Shown: one piece after another, positions 35,049-46,228 of the stretch
Layout: each line of letters opens with the position of its first letter
Numbering within the stretch: the first letter of the stretch is position 1
DNA from: Areca catechu
Lineage: Eukaryota; Streptophyta; Magnoliopsida; Arecales; Arecaceae
NCBI GenBank assembly: GCA_021397845.1
Contig: CM038052.1
Coordinates: forward strand, 140,869,854-140,933,853
Direction of reading: 5' to 3'
Length of the DNA: 64,000 nucleotides
Made by a program: the position numbers and the translations under genes
Notes under the pieces: model-generated
The model's input: the letters and a program-made list of their open reading frames with translations, nothing else
What the model was told of the DNA's origin: nothing
The model's database searches: none

Positions 35049-35670
35049 TGAAGCAAGGCTAAGAGGAAAGGAGAGGGAAAGAGAGGTTCACGGATTGAGA
35101 AAAAGAGGAGAAGGTGAAATGGTGAGATAGGGTTTGTGAGAATGGAGAAAATCGAGAGTAAATGAAGAAAAAGTAAGAAACGGACGAAAGCAATAAGTGA
35201 TTTCAATTGAAAAACAACCGAGATTTGAGGATAGATAGATGCAAAGGCTTTCGGTTGTCCAAAACCTAGAACACGGTCAAAAAGAGGTTTGATTCCAAAG
35301 AAAGCAAGAGGAGAGGAGAGGATTACCCAAAAAGATGAGGGAGAAGGGTGGAAATCTACTGTTTAGAGGTTTAGGGAAGTTGGAGGGGGACCACACGAAG
35401 GAGAAATGAAAAAAAAGTGGAGAAAAAAGGCTTGCGAAAGGGATTTTAAAAAAGATGGTTTCCGTTCAAGTGTCGACCTCTAAAAATTTTCAGGGGTCGA
35501 CCTCAAGTGTCGACCTCCGAAAAATTAAAGTATCGACCTCCAACAATAAATTACCCAAAGTAAAATTCTGTAAAATTTAAAAAATTGATAAAATTTAGAA
35601 AAATAACCTTTAAACATATTTGAGAATTTATAAATCATTTTTGAGGAATTTTGATGAGAATTGAAGAGTT
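35049..35670 (-). other. Spacer between pol and ORF3 of B, with TCGAC motifs
   Basis: No coding motif. It holds four copies of the B-type motif (AGTGTCGACCTC and variants) at 35467-35541, about 450-530 bases upstream of the ORF3 start. This is the same motif as in the B LTRs. Purine-rich and AT-rich tracts surround it. Confidence 0.65.
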
Positions 35671-38600
35671 TCAAGTAAAAGGATCAATGACTCCCAGTTC
35701 TCTTCTGATCATACAAAATCTATCTTCATTCAATGGTTTTGTGAATATATCAGCCAATTGATAATCAGTACAAATAAATTCTAACAACACATTAGAGTTT
35801 TGAACGTGATCTCTTATGAAGTGATGTCTTATTTCAATATGTTTGCTTCTTGAATGTTGTACAGGATTTTTTGTTAAATTGATTGCACTAGTATTATCAC
35901 ATCTTATGGGTGTCTTAGTTAGTTTGATGCCAAAGTCCTCGAGTTGTTGTTTGATCCATAGAATCTGAGCACAACAGCTTCCAGCTGCTATATATTCGGC
36001 TTCCGCCGTAGATAGAGCAACCGAATTCTATTTCTTACTGCTCCATGAAATCAAATTAACTTCTAGGAATTGACAAGTTCCACTAGTACTTTTACGATCA
36101 AGTTTACACCCAGCAAAATCAGCATCAGAATATGTAATTAATTCATATGATGACTCTCTAGAGTACCAAAGACCAATTTCGATAGACCCAGATAAGTATC
36201 TAAATATACGTTTTACAGCTAAGAGATGTGATTCTTTAGGAGCAGACTGAAAACGTGCACACATACAAACACTAAACATTATATCTGGTCTACTGGCAGT
36301 TAGATATAGCAATGAACCAATCATGCCTCTATATAATTTTTGGTCTACTGATTTACCACATTCATCTTTGTCTAATTTACATGAAGAGCTCATAGGGGTA
36401 CCTATTGGTTTGGTAGTCTCCATCCCAAACTTTTTCAATATCTCCCTTGTGTACTTGGCTTGGTTGATGGAGATCCCCTCTTTGGTTTGCTTAATTTGGA
36501 GTCCGAGGAAGAAGTTGAGTTCTCCCATCATGCTCATCTCGAACTCACTCTGCATTAACTTAGCAAATTCTTGACAAAGACATTCGTTAGTAGCACCAAA
36601 AATAATATCATCTACATATATTTGTACTACTAAGAGATCATCATTTTTCTTTTTCAAAAACAATGTATTATCTACATTACCTCTAGAGAAATCATTTTTC
36701 ATCAAAAATGAACTTAATCTATCATACCAAGCTCTAGGAGCTTGCTTTAAACCATACAATGCTTTATGCAATTTAAAGACATGATTAGAAAATTCATGAT
36801 TTTCAAAACCAGGAGGTTGTTCAACATAAACCTCCTCTTCAATAAATCCATTTAAAAAGGCACTCTTAACATCCATTTGAAATAACTTGAAATCCATAAA
36901 ACAAGCAAAAGCAAGTAAAAGTCTAATTGCTTCTAGCCTAGCAACAGGAGCAAAGGTTTCATCAAAGTCGATCCCTTCTTCCTGGTTGTAGCCTTTAGCA
37001 ACAAGTCTAGCTTTGTTCCTAGTTACAATACCATGTTCATCAAGTTTATTTCTAAAAACCTATTTTGTGCCAATTACAGAAACATTAAGGGGTCTTTCAG
37101 TTAAAGTCCAAACATTATTTCTTTTAAATTGATTTAGTTCATCTTGCATAGCATTAATCCAGTTACAATCTTTTTCAGCTTCTTCTATTGACTTAGGCTC
37201 TATCTGAGATACAAAAGCTAAATAATCACAAACATTTCTAATAGAAGAGCGTGTACTTACCCCCTTTGATGGATCACCAATTATTAGCTCTTTAGGGTGT
37301 CCGTGTGCATACCTCCATTCTTTAGGTAAAGGTTTTGGTGAAGTTGCATTGATCTTTTGAGTTTGATCTTGATTCTCTTGATCATCATCTCCTTTGGGCT
37401 CATCTTCACTGATTGTCAATTGTTCAAGCTTCTTTGTACCTATCTCAACATCAATAGAATCTTCTTTTCTAGAAGATTTTTCGTTAGATTCATCAAACAC
37501 TACATGAATTGATTCTTCAACCAGAAGAGTTCTTCTGTTGAAGACCCTGTATGCCTTGCTAGAAGTAGAGTATCCTAAGAAGATACCCTCATCTGACTTG
37601 GCATCAAATTTACTGATATTATCTTTGCCATTGTTTAATATGAAACAGCGGCAACCAAATACACGAAAATACTTGAGATTAGGTTTTCGATTTTTCCAAA
37701 GCTCATATGGTGTTTTCTTCAAAATAGGTCGAATTAAAACATGATTTAAAATGTAACAGGAAGTATTAATGGCTTCTGTCCAAAAATATCTAGGTAAATC
37801 GTTTTTGCAAAGCATTGTGCGTGCCATTTCTTCAAGTGTCCTGTTTTTTCTTTCTACCACCCCATTTTTTTGAGGTGTCCTAGGTGCAGAAAAATTATGA
37901 CTAATACCATTTTCATTACAAAAAGCTTCAAAATCATGATTGTCAAATTCAGTTCCATGATCACTACGCAAAGAAACAATAGTGAGATCTTTTTCGTTTG
38001 AAACCCTTTTATGAAATTTAACAAAAGCTGAAAATGTTTCATCTTTATGAGCTAAAAACATTACCCAAGTAAATCGTGAGTAATCATCTACAATTACTAG
38101 CCCATATTTTTTACCTCCCAAACTAGTTGTTCTGGTTGGTCCAAAGAGGTCCATATGCAATAATTCAAGGGGTCTAGTAGTAGATACTACTCCTTTAGGT
38201 TTGAAAGTAGATTTAGTTTGTTTTCCAAATTGACGTGCAGCACAAATCTTATCATTTTCAAATGTGAGTTTTGGCAATTCTTTTACAAGATTCTTTTTGC
38301 TTAATTTTGAAATCAACTGCATACTAGCATGCCCTAGCCTACGATGCCAAAGCCAACTAGTTTCACTTGCCTTGGCTTCCTTAGCCACTAGGCATTGACC
38401 ACTTTCCATGGCTAGATCATCAAGATCAACCATGTAAATGTTTCCATGCCTATGACCAGTGAACTTGATGCCATCGACATCTAGACTAGATACCAAGCAC
38501 AAAGATGATGCAAAAATTACTTTAAAACCCTTATCATAAAACTGACTAATGCTAAAAAGATTATGCTTCAAGCCATCAACAAATAATACATTATCTACAT

Positions 38601-38757
38601 AAGCATTAGGGGTGATATGGATTTTACCAATTCCGACGATTTTGCCTTTTCCATTATCACCAAAAGTAACGTTTCCACCATCAATAGCTGCTAGTGATGA
38701 GAATTGCTTCACATCCCCAGTCATGTGCCATGAGCAACCACTATCCAGATACCACAT
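35671..38757 (-). pseudogene. Copia pol (protease, integrase, reverse transcriptase, RNase H) of element B
   Basis: One frame of 1029 codons, interrupted only by TAG at 37060-37062 and TAG at 36028-36030. It starts MWYLDSGCSWHMTGD, the protease active site with D5-S6-G7. GAG-pre-integrase follows (WHRRLGHAS), then the integrase core (LLHMDLFGPT, YGLVIVDDYSRF, SDHGTEF) and its C-terminal part (YELWKNRKP, FLGYS). Reverse transcriptase has DVKSAFLNG and the YVDD active site in QIYVDDIIFGA. RNase H has SDADFAGC and, after the second stop, the AEAEYIAAGS stretch and a typical end ELGVIDPFT. All catalytic regions look preserved, so only the two nonsense changes and the gag-side disruption mark it as inactive. 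The first codon lies downstream of the gag stop, in a different frame. Confidence 0.85.
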
Positions 38758-38800
38758 TCTTCTTTTATTTTTGGTTGCAAGTCACACCTGCAAAAATTGA

Positions 38801-39846
38801 TCAAGTTGAAACTTTAGGTACCCAAGTCATCTTGGGTCCTTTAGGGTTAGTCAAATTGGTTCCTTTTGGAACCCAAATCTTTTTAAAGGTATTTAATTTT
38901 CTTCTATTACAAACATATGATTTATGTCCTAATTTACCACATGTATAGCAGGTAATATTAGAAGATGCAGGTATGAAAAAATTTTTGTAAAGTTTTTGCT
39001 GATTGTGTGGCTTAAATCCAAGTCCAGCTTTGTTAAACACTGCATGTTGACTATTTAAAAGCATATTTAGTTTTTCTGAACTAAAAGTAAACTTTTCTAC
39101 AAAAGGTTTTACTTTTTTTAACTCTTCCTTGTAATTCTTGTTTTGAAGCAATAGTTCTTTATTTTGTTTTTCAATGTTCTCATTAGTTTTAAGACTTCTA
39201 TTATTTTTCAAAGAATCATTTTCTTTTAAAAGATTATCCTTATCATTTGTCAAGGTCTTTACATGTTCAGTTAATTTCTTGTTTTCTTGAATTAAATCTT
39301 CAATTTCAGTTGAAAACTTTTCTGAATTTTTGGTAAGCTCAAAATTTAGCTTTCTTAATTTCTTATTTTTCAGTTTTAATTTTTCATATTCCATAACTAA
39401 GTCATCAAAAGCATCATGCAATTCATTGAAAGTAAATTCAGTTTCAGGTTCAGAATTTACCTCATTATCTTCATTGGCTATGAAAATAAGTTGGCGACTA
39501 CCTGCTGCTCTTCATCACTGCTAGAGTCCTCACTCTCACTCCAGGTAGCCATCATGGCTTTCTTTCTCAACATCCTTCGACTTTTTTTAAGCAAAGGGCA
39601 ATCCGTTTTGTAATGTCCAGGCTTCTTGCACTCGAAGCAGATGGGTGGATCCCTTTCTTTCTCTTTCTCTTTTTCCTTATTGTGATCACCTTTTTGTGGC
39701 CTTTTCTTGTAGAAGCCCATCTTCTTTCTCATGAATCTTTTGAATTTTCTTGTAATGAGGGCTGTCTCATCATCATCAGCTTCTTCTTCTGATTCATCAC
39801 TTGACTCTTCCTTTGTAGTATGCAGCACAAATCTTATCTTTTTCAA
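38801..39846 (-). pseudogene. Gag C-terminal copy, unit 1 (frameshifted)
   Basis: The third extra copy of the gag C-terminal half in sense order. It opens in integrase-derived sequence (MKKIRFVLH) and joins gag at TTKEESSDE. It carries the first CCHC knuckle (CFECKKPGHYKTDC). A single-base deletion near 39486 ends that frame at 39478, and the rest (coiled coil and second knuckle CYTCGKLGHKSYVC) continues in another frame to 38801. It is followed directly by the complete pol frame, so this is the gag end that borders pol. Confidence 0.85.
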
Positions 39847-40342
39847 ATATGAGTTTTGGCAATTCTTTTACAAGATTCTTTTTGCTTAATTTTGAAATCA
39901 ACTGCATACTAGCATGCCCTAGCCTACGATGCCAAAGCCAACTAGTTTCACTTGCCTTGGCTTCCTTAGCCACTAGGCATTGACCACTTTCCATGGCTAG
40001 ATCATCAAGATCAACCATGTAAATGTTTCCATGCCTATGACCAGTGAACTTGATGCCATCGACATCTAGACTAGATACCATGCACAAAGATGATGCAAAA
40101 ATTACTTTAAAACCCTTATCATAAAACTGACTAATGCTAAAAAGATTATGCTTCAAGCCATCAACAAATAATACATTATCTACATAAGCATTAGGGGTGA
40201 TATGGATTTTACCAATTCCGACGATTTTGCCTTTTCCATTATCACCAAAAGTAACGTTTCCACCATCAATAGCTGCTAGTGATGAGAATTGCTTCACATC
40301 CCCAGTCATGTGCCTTGAGCAACCACTATCCAGATACCACAT
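39797..40342 (-). pseudogene. Protease/pre-integrase copy, unit 2
   Basis: A 181-codon fragment with the protease start (MWYLDSGCSRHMTGD) and GAG-pre-integrase (WHRRLGHAS). It is cut at CAA in the zinc-binding region and runs into gag sequence in the wrong frame (YYKGRVK, then stop). The integrase core is absent. It is identical in plan to 41383-41928 and 42969-43514. Confidence 0.9.
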
Positions 40343-40385
40343 TCTTCTTTTATTTTTGGTTGCAAGTCACACCTGCAAAAATTGA

Positions 40386-41432
40386 TCAAGTTAAAACTTT
40401 AGGTACCCAAGTCATCTTGGGTCCTTTAGGGTTAGTCAAATTGGTTCCTTTTGGAACCCAAATCTTTTTAAAGGTATTTAATTTTCTTCTATTACAAACA
40501 TATGATTTATGTCCTAATTTACCACATGTATAGCAGGTAATATTAGAAGATGCAGGTATGAAAAAATTTTTGTAAAGTTTTTGCTGATTGTGTGGCTTAA
40601 ATCCAAGTCCAGCTTTGTTAAACACTGCATGTTGACTATTTAAAAGCATATTTAGTTTTTCTGAACTAAAAGTAAACTTTTCTACAAAAGGTTTTACTTT
40701 TTCTAACTCTTCCTTGTAATTCTTGTTTTGAAGCAATAGTTCTTTATTTTGTTTTTCAATGTTCTCATTAGTTTTAAGACTTCTATTATTTTTCAAAGAA
40801 TCATTTTCTTTTAAAAGATTATCCTTATCATTTGTCAAGGTCTTTACATGTTCAGTTAATTTCTTGTTTTCTTGAATTAAATCTTCAATTTCAGTTGAAA
40901 ACTTTTCTGAATTTTTGGTAAGCTCAAAATTTAGATTTCTTAATTTCTTATTTTTCAGTTTTAATTTTTCATATTCCATAACTAAGTCATCAAAAGCATC
41001 ATGCAATTCATTGAAAGTAAATTCAGTTTCAGGTTCAGAATTTACCTCATTATCTTCATTGGCTATGAAACATAAGTTGGCGACTACCTGCTGCTCTTCA
41101 TCACTGCTAGAGTCCTCACTCTCACTCCAGGTAGCCATCATGGCTTTCTTTCTCAACATCCTTCGACTTTTTTTAAGCAAAGGGCAATCTGTTTTGTAAT
41201 ATCCAGGCTTCTTGCACTCGAAGCAGATGGGTGGATCCCTTTCTTTCTCTTTCTCTTTTTCCTTATTGTGATCACCTTTTTGTGGCCTTTTCTTGTAGAA
41301 GCCCTTCTTCTTTCTCATCAATCTTTTGAATTTTCTTGTAATGAGGGCTGTCTCATCATCATCAGCTTCTTCTTCTGATTCATCACTTGACTCTTCCTTT
41401 GTAGTATGCAGCACAAATCTTATCTTTTTCAA
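40386..41432 (-). pseudogene. Gag C-terminal copy, unit 2 (open)
   Basis: 348 codons, open from the join to the normal gag stop. It has both CCHC knuckles, the acidic Ser-rich stretch and the Lys/Glu/Asn-rich coiled coil, but lacks the N-terminal Gag domain. In the first knuckle GH has become GY (KKPGYYKTDC), so the zinc-binding His may be lost or shifted. It overlaps the previous fragment by about 50 bases in another frame. Translation would need its own start. Confidence 0.9.
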
Positions 41433-41928
41433 ATGTGAGTTTTGGCAATTCTTTTACAAGATTCTTTTTGCTTAATTTTGAAATCAACTGCATACTAGCA
41501 TGCCCTAGCCTACGATGCCAAAGCCAACTAGTTTCACTTGCCTTGGCTTCCTTAGCCACTAGGCATTGACCACTTTCCATGGCTAGATCATCAAGATCAA
41601 CCATGTAAATGTTTCCATGCCTATGACCAGTGAACTTGATGCCATCGACATCTAGACTAGATACCATGCACAAAGATGATGCAAAAATTACTTTAAAACC
41701 CTTATCATAAAACTGACTAATGCTAAAAAGATTATGCTTCAAGCCATCAACAAATAATACATTATCTACATAAGCATTAGGGGTGATATGGATTTTACCA
41801 ATTCCGACGATTTTGCCTTTTCCATTATCACCAAAAGTAACGTTTCCACCATCAATAGCTGCTAGTGATGAGAATTGCTTCACATCCCCAGTCATGTGCC
41901 TTGAGCAACCACTATCCAGATACCACAT
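41383..41928 (-). pseudogene. Protease/pre-integrase copy, unit 3
   Basis: 181 codons, the same truncated protease and GAG-pre-integrase fragment as in unit 2, ending at the same join. The DSG active site is kept. Confidence 0.9.
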
Positions 41929-41971
41929 TCTTCTTTTATTTTTGGTTGCAAGTCACACCTGTAAAAATTGA

Positions 41972-43018
41972 TCAAGTTGAAACTTTAGGTACCCAAGTCA
42001 TCTTGGGTCCTTTAGGGTTAGTCAAATTGGTTCCTTTTGGAACCCAAATCTTTTTAAAGGTATTTAATTTTCTTCTATTACAAACATATGATTTATGTCC
42101 TAATTTACCACATGTATAGCAGGTAATATTAGAAGATGCAGGTATGAAAAAATTTTTGTAAAGTTTTTGCTGATTGTGTGGCTTAAATCCAAGTCCAGCT
42201 TTGTTAAACACTGCATGTTGACTATTTAAAAGCATATTTAGTTTTTCTGAACTAAAAGTAAACTTTTCTACAAAAGGTTTTACTTTTTCTAACTCTTCCT
42301 TGTAATTCTTGTTTTGAAGCAATAGTTCTTTATTTTGTTTTTCAATGTTCTCATTAGTTTTAAGACTTCTATTATTTTTCAAAGAATCATTTTCTTTTAA
42401 AAGATTATCCTTATCATTTGTCAAGGTCTTTACATGTTCAGTTAATTTCTTGTTTTCTTGAATTAAATCTTCTATTTCAGTTGAAAACTTTTCTGAATTT
42501 TTGGTAGGCTCAAAATTTAGCTTTCTTAATTTCTTATTTTTCAGTTTTAATTTTTCATATTCCATAACTAAGTCATCAAAAGCATCATGCAATTCAATGA
42601 AAGTAAATTCAGTTTCAGGTTCAGAATTTACATCATTATCTTCATTGGCTATGAAACATAAGTTGGCGACTACCTGCTGCTCTTCATCACTGCTAGAGTC
42701 CTCACTCTCACTCCAGGTAGCCATCATGGCTTTCTTTCTCAACATCCTTCGACTTTTTTTAAGCAAAGGGCAATCCGTTTTGTAATGTCCAGGCTTCTTG
42801 CACTCGAAGCAGATGGGTGGATCCCTTTCTTTCTCTTTCTCTTTTTCCTTATTGTGATCACCTTTTTGTGGCCTTTTCTTGTAGAAGCCCTTCTTCTTTC
42901 TCATGAATCTTTTGAATTTTCTTGTAATGAGGGCTGTCTCATCATCATCAGCTTCTTCTTCTGATTCATCACTTGACTCTTCCTTTGTAGTATGCAGCAC
43001 AAATCTTATCTTTTTCAA
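41972..43018 (-). pseudogene. Gag C-terminal copy, unit 3 (open)
   Basis: 348 codons, the same as the unit 2 copy with a few substitutions. Both CCHC knuckles are intact (CFECKKPGHYKTDC and CYTCGKLGHKSYVC). It starts in the integrase-derived sequence at the join and lacks the N-terminal Gag domain. Confidence 0.9.
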
Positions 43019-43514
43019 ATGTGAGTTTTGGCAATTCTTTTACAAGATTCTTTTTGCTTAATTTTGAAATCAACTGCATACTAGCATGCCCTAGCCTACG
43101 ATGCCAAAGCCAACTAGTTTCACTTGCCTTGGCTTCCTTAGCCACTAGGCATTGACCACTTTCCATGGCTAGATCATCAAGATCAACCATGTAAATGTTT
43201 CCATGCCTATGACCAGTGAACTTGATGCCATCGACATCTAGACTAGATACCATGCACAAAGATGATGCAAAAATTACTTTAAAACCCTTATCATAAAACT
43301 GACTAATGCTAAAAAGATTATGCTTCAAGCCATCAACAAATAATACATTATCTACATAAGCATTAGGGGTGATATGGATTTTACCAATTCCGACGATTTT
43401 GCCTTTTCCATTATCACCAAAAGTAACGTTTCCACCATCAATAGCTGCTAGTGATGAGAATTGCTTCACATCCCCAGTCATGTGCCTTGAGCAACCACTA
43501 TCCATATACCACAT
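42969..43514 (-). pseudogene. Protease/pre-integrase copy, unit 4
   Basis: 181 codons, the first protease fragment after the full-length gag in sense order. It reads MWYMDSGC where the others have MWYLDSGC. It is cut at the common join. Confidence 0.9.
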
Positions 43515-43557
43515 TCTTCTTTTATTTTTGGTTGCAAGTCACACCTGCAAAAATTGA

Positions 43558-45282
43558 TCAAGTTGAAACTTTAGGTACCCAAGTCATCTTGGGTCCTTTA
43601 GGGTTAGTCAAATTGGTTCCTTTTGGAACCCAAATCTTTTTAAAGGTATTTAATTTTCTTCTATTACAAACATATGATTTATGTCCTAATTTACCACATG
43701 TATAGCAGGTAATATTAGAAGATGCATGTATGAAAAAATTTTTGTAAAGTTTTTGCTGATTGTGTGGCTTAAATCCAAGTCCAGCTTTGTTAAACACTGC
43801 ATGTTGACTATTTAAAAGCATATTTAGTTTTTCTGAACTAAATGTAAACTTTTCTACAAAAGGTTTTACTTTTTCCAACTCTTCCTTGTAATTCTTGTTT
43901 TGAAGCAATAGTTCTTTATTTTGTTTTTCAATGTTCTCATTAGTTTTAAGACTTCTATTATTTTTCAAAGAATCATTTTCTTTTAAAAGATTATCTTTAT
44001 CATTTGTCAAGGTCTTTACATGTTCAGTTAATTTCTTGTTTTCTTGAATTAAATCTTCAATTTCAGTTGAAAACTTTTCTGAATTTTTGGTTAGCTCAAA
44101 ATTTAGCTTTCTTAATTTCTTATTTTTCAGTTTTAATTTTTCATATTCCATAACTAAGTCATCAAAAGCATCATGCAATTCATTGAAAGTAAATTCAGTT
44201 TCAGGTTCAGAATTTACCTCATTATCTTCATTGGCTATGAAACATAAGTTGGCGACTACCTGCTGCTCTTCATCACTGCTAGAGTCCTCACTCTCACTCC
44301 AGGTAGCCATCATGGCTTTCTTTCTCAACATCCTTCGACTTTTTTTAAGCAAAGGGCAATCCGTTTTGTAATGTCTAGGCTTCTTGCACTCGAAGCAGAT
44401 GGGTGGATCCCTTTCTTTCTCTTTCTCTTTTTCCTTATTGTGATCACCTTTTTGTGGCCTTTTCTTGTAGAAGCCCTTCTTCTTTCTCATGAATCTTTTG
44501 AATTTTCTTGTAATGAGGGCTGTCTCATCATCATCAGCTTCTTCTTCTGATTCATCACTTGACTCTTCCTTTGTAGTGGAATTGAAGGCTATGGCTTTCT
44601 TTTTCTTGTCATTGTCCACTGTCTTCTGCTTTAGTGAAAGCTCGTAAGTCATCAGTGATCCAAGAAGCTGCTCGAGAGGTAGAGTATTGACATCCTTGGC
44701 TTCTTCTATGGCTATTACTTTCGCATCCCATGAAGCCGGAAGAGACCTGAGAAGTTTGTTAACCAGTTCACCATTAGATATAATTTTTTCCAAACTCCTC
44801 ATACCATTTTCTATATTGGTAAATCTAGTATACATTTCACTTATACTTTCAGTTGGTTCCATCCTGAACATCTCATACGTATGAATGAGCATGTTCACCT
44901 TTGTGGTCTCCACTTGGTGTGCACCCTTATAGGTAACCTCAAGTGTATCCCAAATTTCTTTGGCGGAAATACAATTTGATATTCTGTTGAATTCACTAGG
45001 GTCAAGTGCACAGAATAGCAAATTCATCGCCTTAGCATTTAACTCAGCTTGTTTGATGTCATTGTCATCCCATTCTTCTTCAGATTTTGGGGTGATAATG
45101 CCATTAACCAAGTGAGTGGGCTGATGAGGCCCTTTAGTAATTATTCTCCATATATGATAATCTACAGCTTGTAAATAAATACGCATACGAGTTTTCCAGT
45201 ATGTGTAGTTTGTGCCATTAAAGAAAGGAGGGCAATTTGATGCTTGTCCTTCAACTACACCCATTCCAATTAGGGCGGCCAT
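43558..45282 (-). CDS. Full-length sirevirus-type Gag of element B
   Basis: An uninterrupted frame of 574 codons. Gag forms the particle and binds element RNA. Residues 18-220 are the Copia Gag domain (NGTNYTYWKTRMRIYLQA, then WDTLEVTYKG, LLRSLP). An acidic Ser-rich patch (235-255) and a basic stretch (258-292) follow. The first CCHC knuckle is at C296, C299, H304 and C309, with the usual Gly before His changed to Arg. A Lys/Glu/Asn-rich coiled coil covers about 365-480. The second knuckle is at C526, C529, H534 and C539. It ends WVPKVST with TGA. Two knuckles plus a long coiled coil fit sirevirus Gag. The start Met is about 40 bases from the PBS, so the leader is very short. The third to fifth residues from the PBS side give no other candidate start. 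Confidence 0.88.
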   Translation of the reverse strand: MAALIGMGVVEGQASNCPPFFNGTNYTYWKTRMRIYLQAVDYHIWRIITKGPHQPTHLVNGIITPKSEEEWDDNDIKQAELNAKAMNLLFCALDPSEFNRISNCISAKEIWDTLEVTYKGAHQVETTKVNMLIHTYEMFRMEPTESISEMYTRFTNIENGMRSLEKIISNGELVNKLLRSLPASWDAKVIAIEEAKDVNTLPLEQLLGSLMTYELSLKQKTVDNDKKKKAIAFNSTTKEESSDESEEEADDDETALITRKFKRFMRKKKGFYKKRPQKGDHNKEKEKEKERDPPICFECKKPRHYKTDCPLLKKSRRMLRKKAMMATWSESEDSSSDEEQQVVANLCFIANEDNEVNSEPETEFTFNELHDAFDDLVMEYEKLKLKNKKLRKLNFELTKNSEKFSTEIEDLIQENKKLTEHVKTLTNDKDNLLKENDSLKNNRSLKTNENIEKQNKELLLQNKNYKEELEKVKPFVEKFTFSSEKLNMLLNSQHAVFNKAGLGFKPHNQQKLYKNFFIHASSNITCYTCGKLGHKSYVCNRRKLNTFKKIWVPKGTNLTNPKGPKMTWVPKVST

Positions 45283-45324
45283 GATCTTTAACTCAAGATA
45301 GTTGGACCTACAAGAGAGTACCGG

Positions 45325-45337
45325 TGCTCTGATACCA
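45325..45337 (-). other. Primer-binding site of element B
   Basis: The minus strand reads TGGTATCAGAGCA, two bases from the LTR edge at 45340. Confidence 0.88.
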
Positions 45338-45537
45338 CTTGTTGCCCAGATATGGTGCCTAAGAGGAGGGGTGGATTGGGTATTTAAAAAATTAAAGCAA
45401 TATATGTGCTACCAAGTTTTAAGGTGAAGAGTGATAGTGCTCAAATAATTGTTCAACGGAAGCAATGAAATAAATCAACAATTAAAGAGCAAAAGAAGAT
45501 AAAAAGAGAAGCAATGCAAACACACAAGAAGTATAGT

Positions 45538-45822
45538 GGTTCGGTGCACCTAGCACCTACATCCACTCCCCAAGCTCCACTTGGGAATTTCCACTATAAT
45601 CTTTAGATTACAGCCGACTTGTTTTACCAGGCTCACAAGTCAAAACCTTACACACTTGTTTTGGCTTCGGGCTTACAAGCAACCCTAGTTGGTTTTATCA
45701 ATTGGCTCACCAACAAACCTCACTCACATGTTTTGGCTTCAGGCTTACAAGCAACCCTAGTTGGTTTTATCAATTGGCTCACCAACAAACCTCACACTAG
45801 TTTCAAATTCCCTTGAAACTAG
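45538..45822 (-). repeat. Tandem hairpin array in R/U5 of B 5' LTR
   Basis: The same set of hairpins as 31347-31634, with the outer arms AGTGG/CCACT intact here. Stems alternate between CTTGT/ACAAG and GTTGGT/ACCAAC types and end with the 10-base stem around 45798-45822. Confidence 0.75.
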
Positions 45823-46228
45823 CAAAAGACAAAAGAATATGAATACAATTAATAAAACTAGACAAACTCCTTTTGAGCAATAAGAAATTCGTTGTAGCTC
45901 TTGATGGAGACTCTTCAAGCCTTTTCCCTTGGAATCTTTGGACCTCACTAAATGCCAAATACTTGAAAGTTGGATTCCTCAAAGATGGAAAGCTTTTGGC
46001 TAAGGAATCTCTTGGTTTTCTCACTCTTTTTGGCTTAGAATTGATTGAAGGCTTTGTACTTTGACTCTAAACTTTTTCACTTTATCTCCTTGTCTTTTTT
46101 GAAGTTTGGTGGAGGTTAAATATCTCATTCATGCTGAAACAACTCCACAAGACCGTTAGAATCAAAAATATGGCCGTTTATGGCCGTTAGAAATCAAATC
46201 AAAAGTTCAGAAAAACTAGCCGTTATGC

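Larger units (their letters stand above)
38236..44577 (-). repeat. Four tandem copies of a 1586-bp gag-to-integrase block
   Basis: Units are 38236-39820, 39821-41406, 41407-42992 and 42993-44577. Each joins an integrase N-terminal site (plus strand TGCAGCAC) to a gag site (plus strand TTTGTAGT) with one extra A between them. The three joins (39820, 41406 and 42992) are identical, so they come from one event that was then amplified. Copies differ by only a few bases by eye. Unit 1 lacks one C near 39486, which shifts its gag frame. Confidence 0.95.

Noticed and set aside
40197..40533. Plus-strand frames repeated at 38612-38948, 41783-42119 and 43369-43705
   Set aside because: They are antisense to the protease and gag end, and recur only because the block is amplified.
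38236..44577. Regular repeats considered as a satellite or CRISPR-like array
   Set aside because: Units are 1586 bp with coding content and no spacers. It is an amplified retrotransposon segment.
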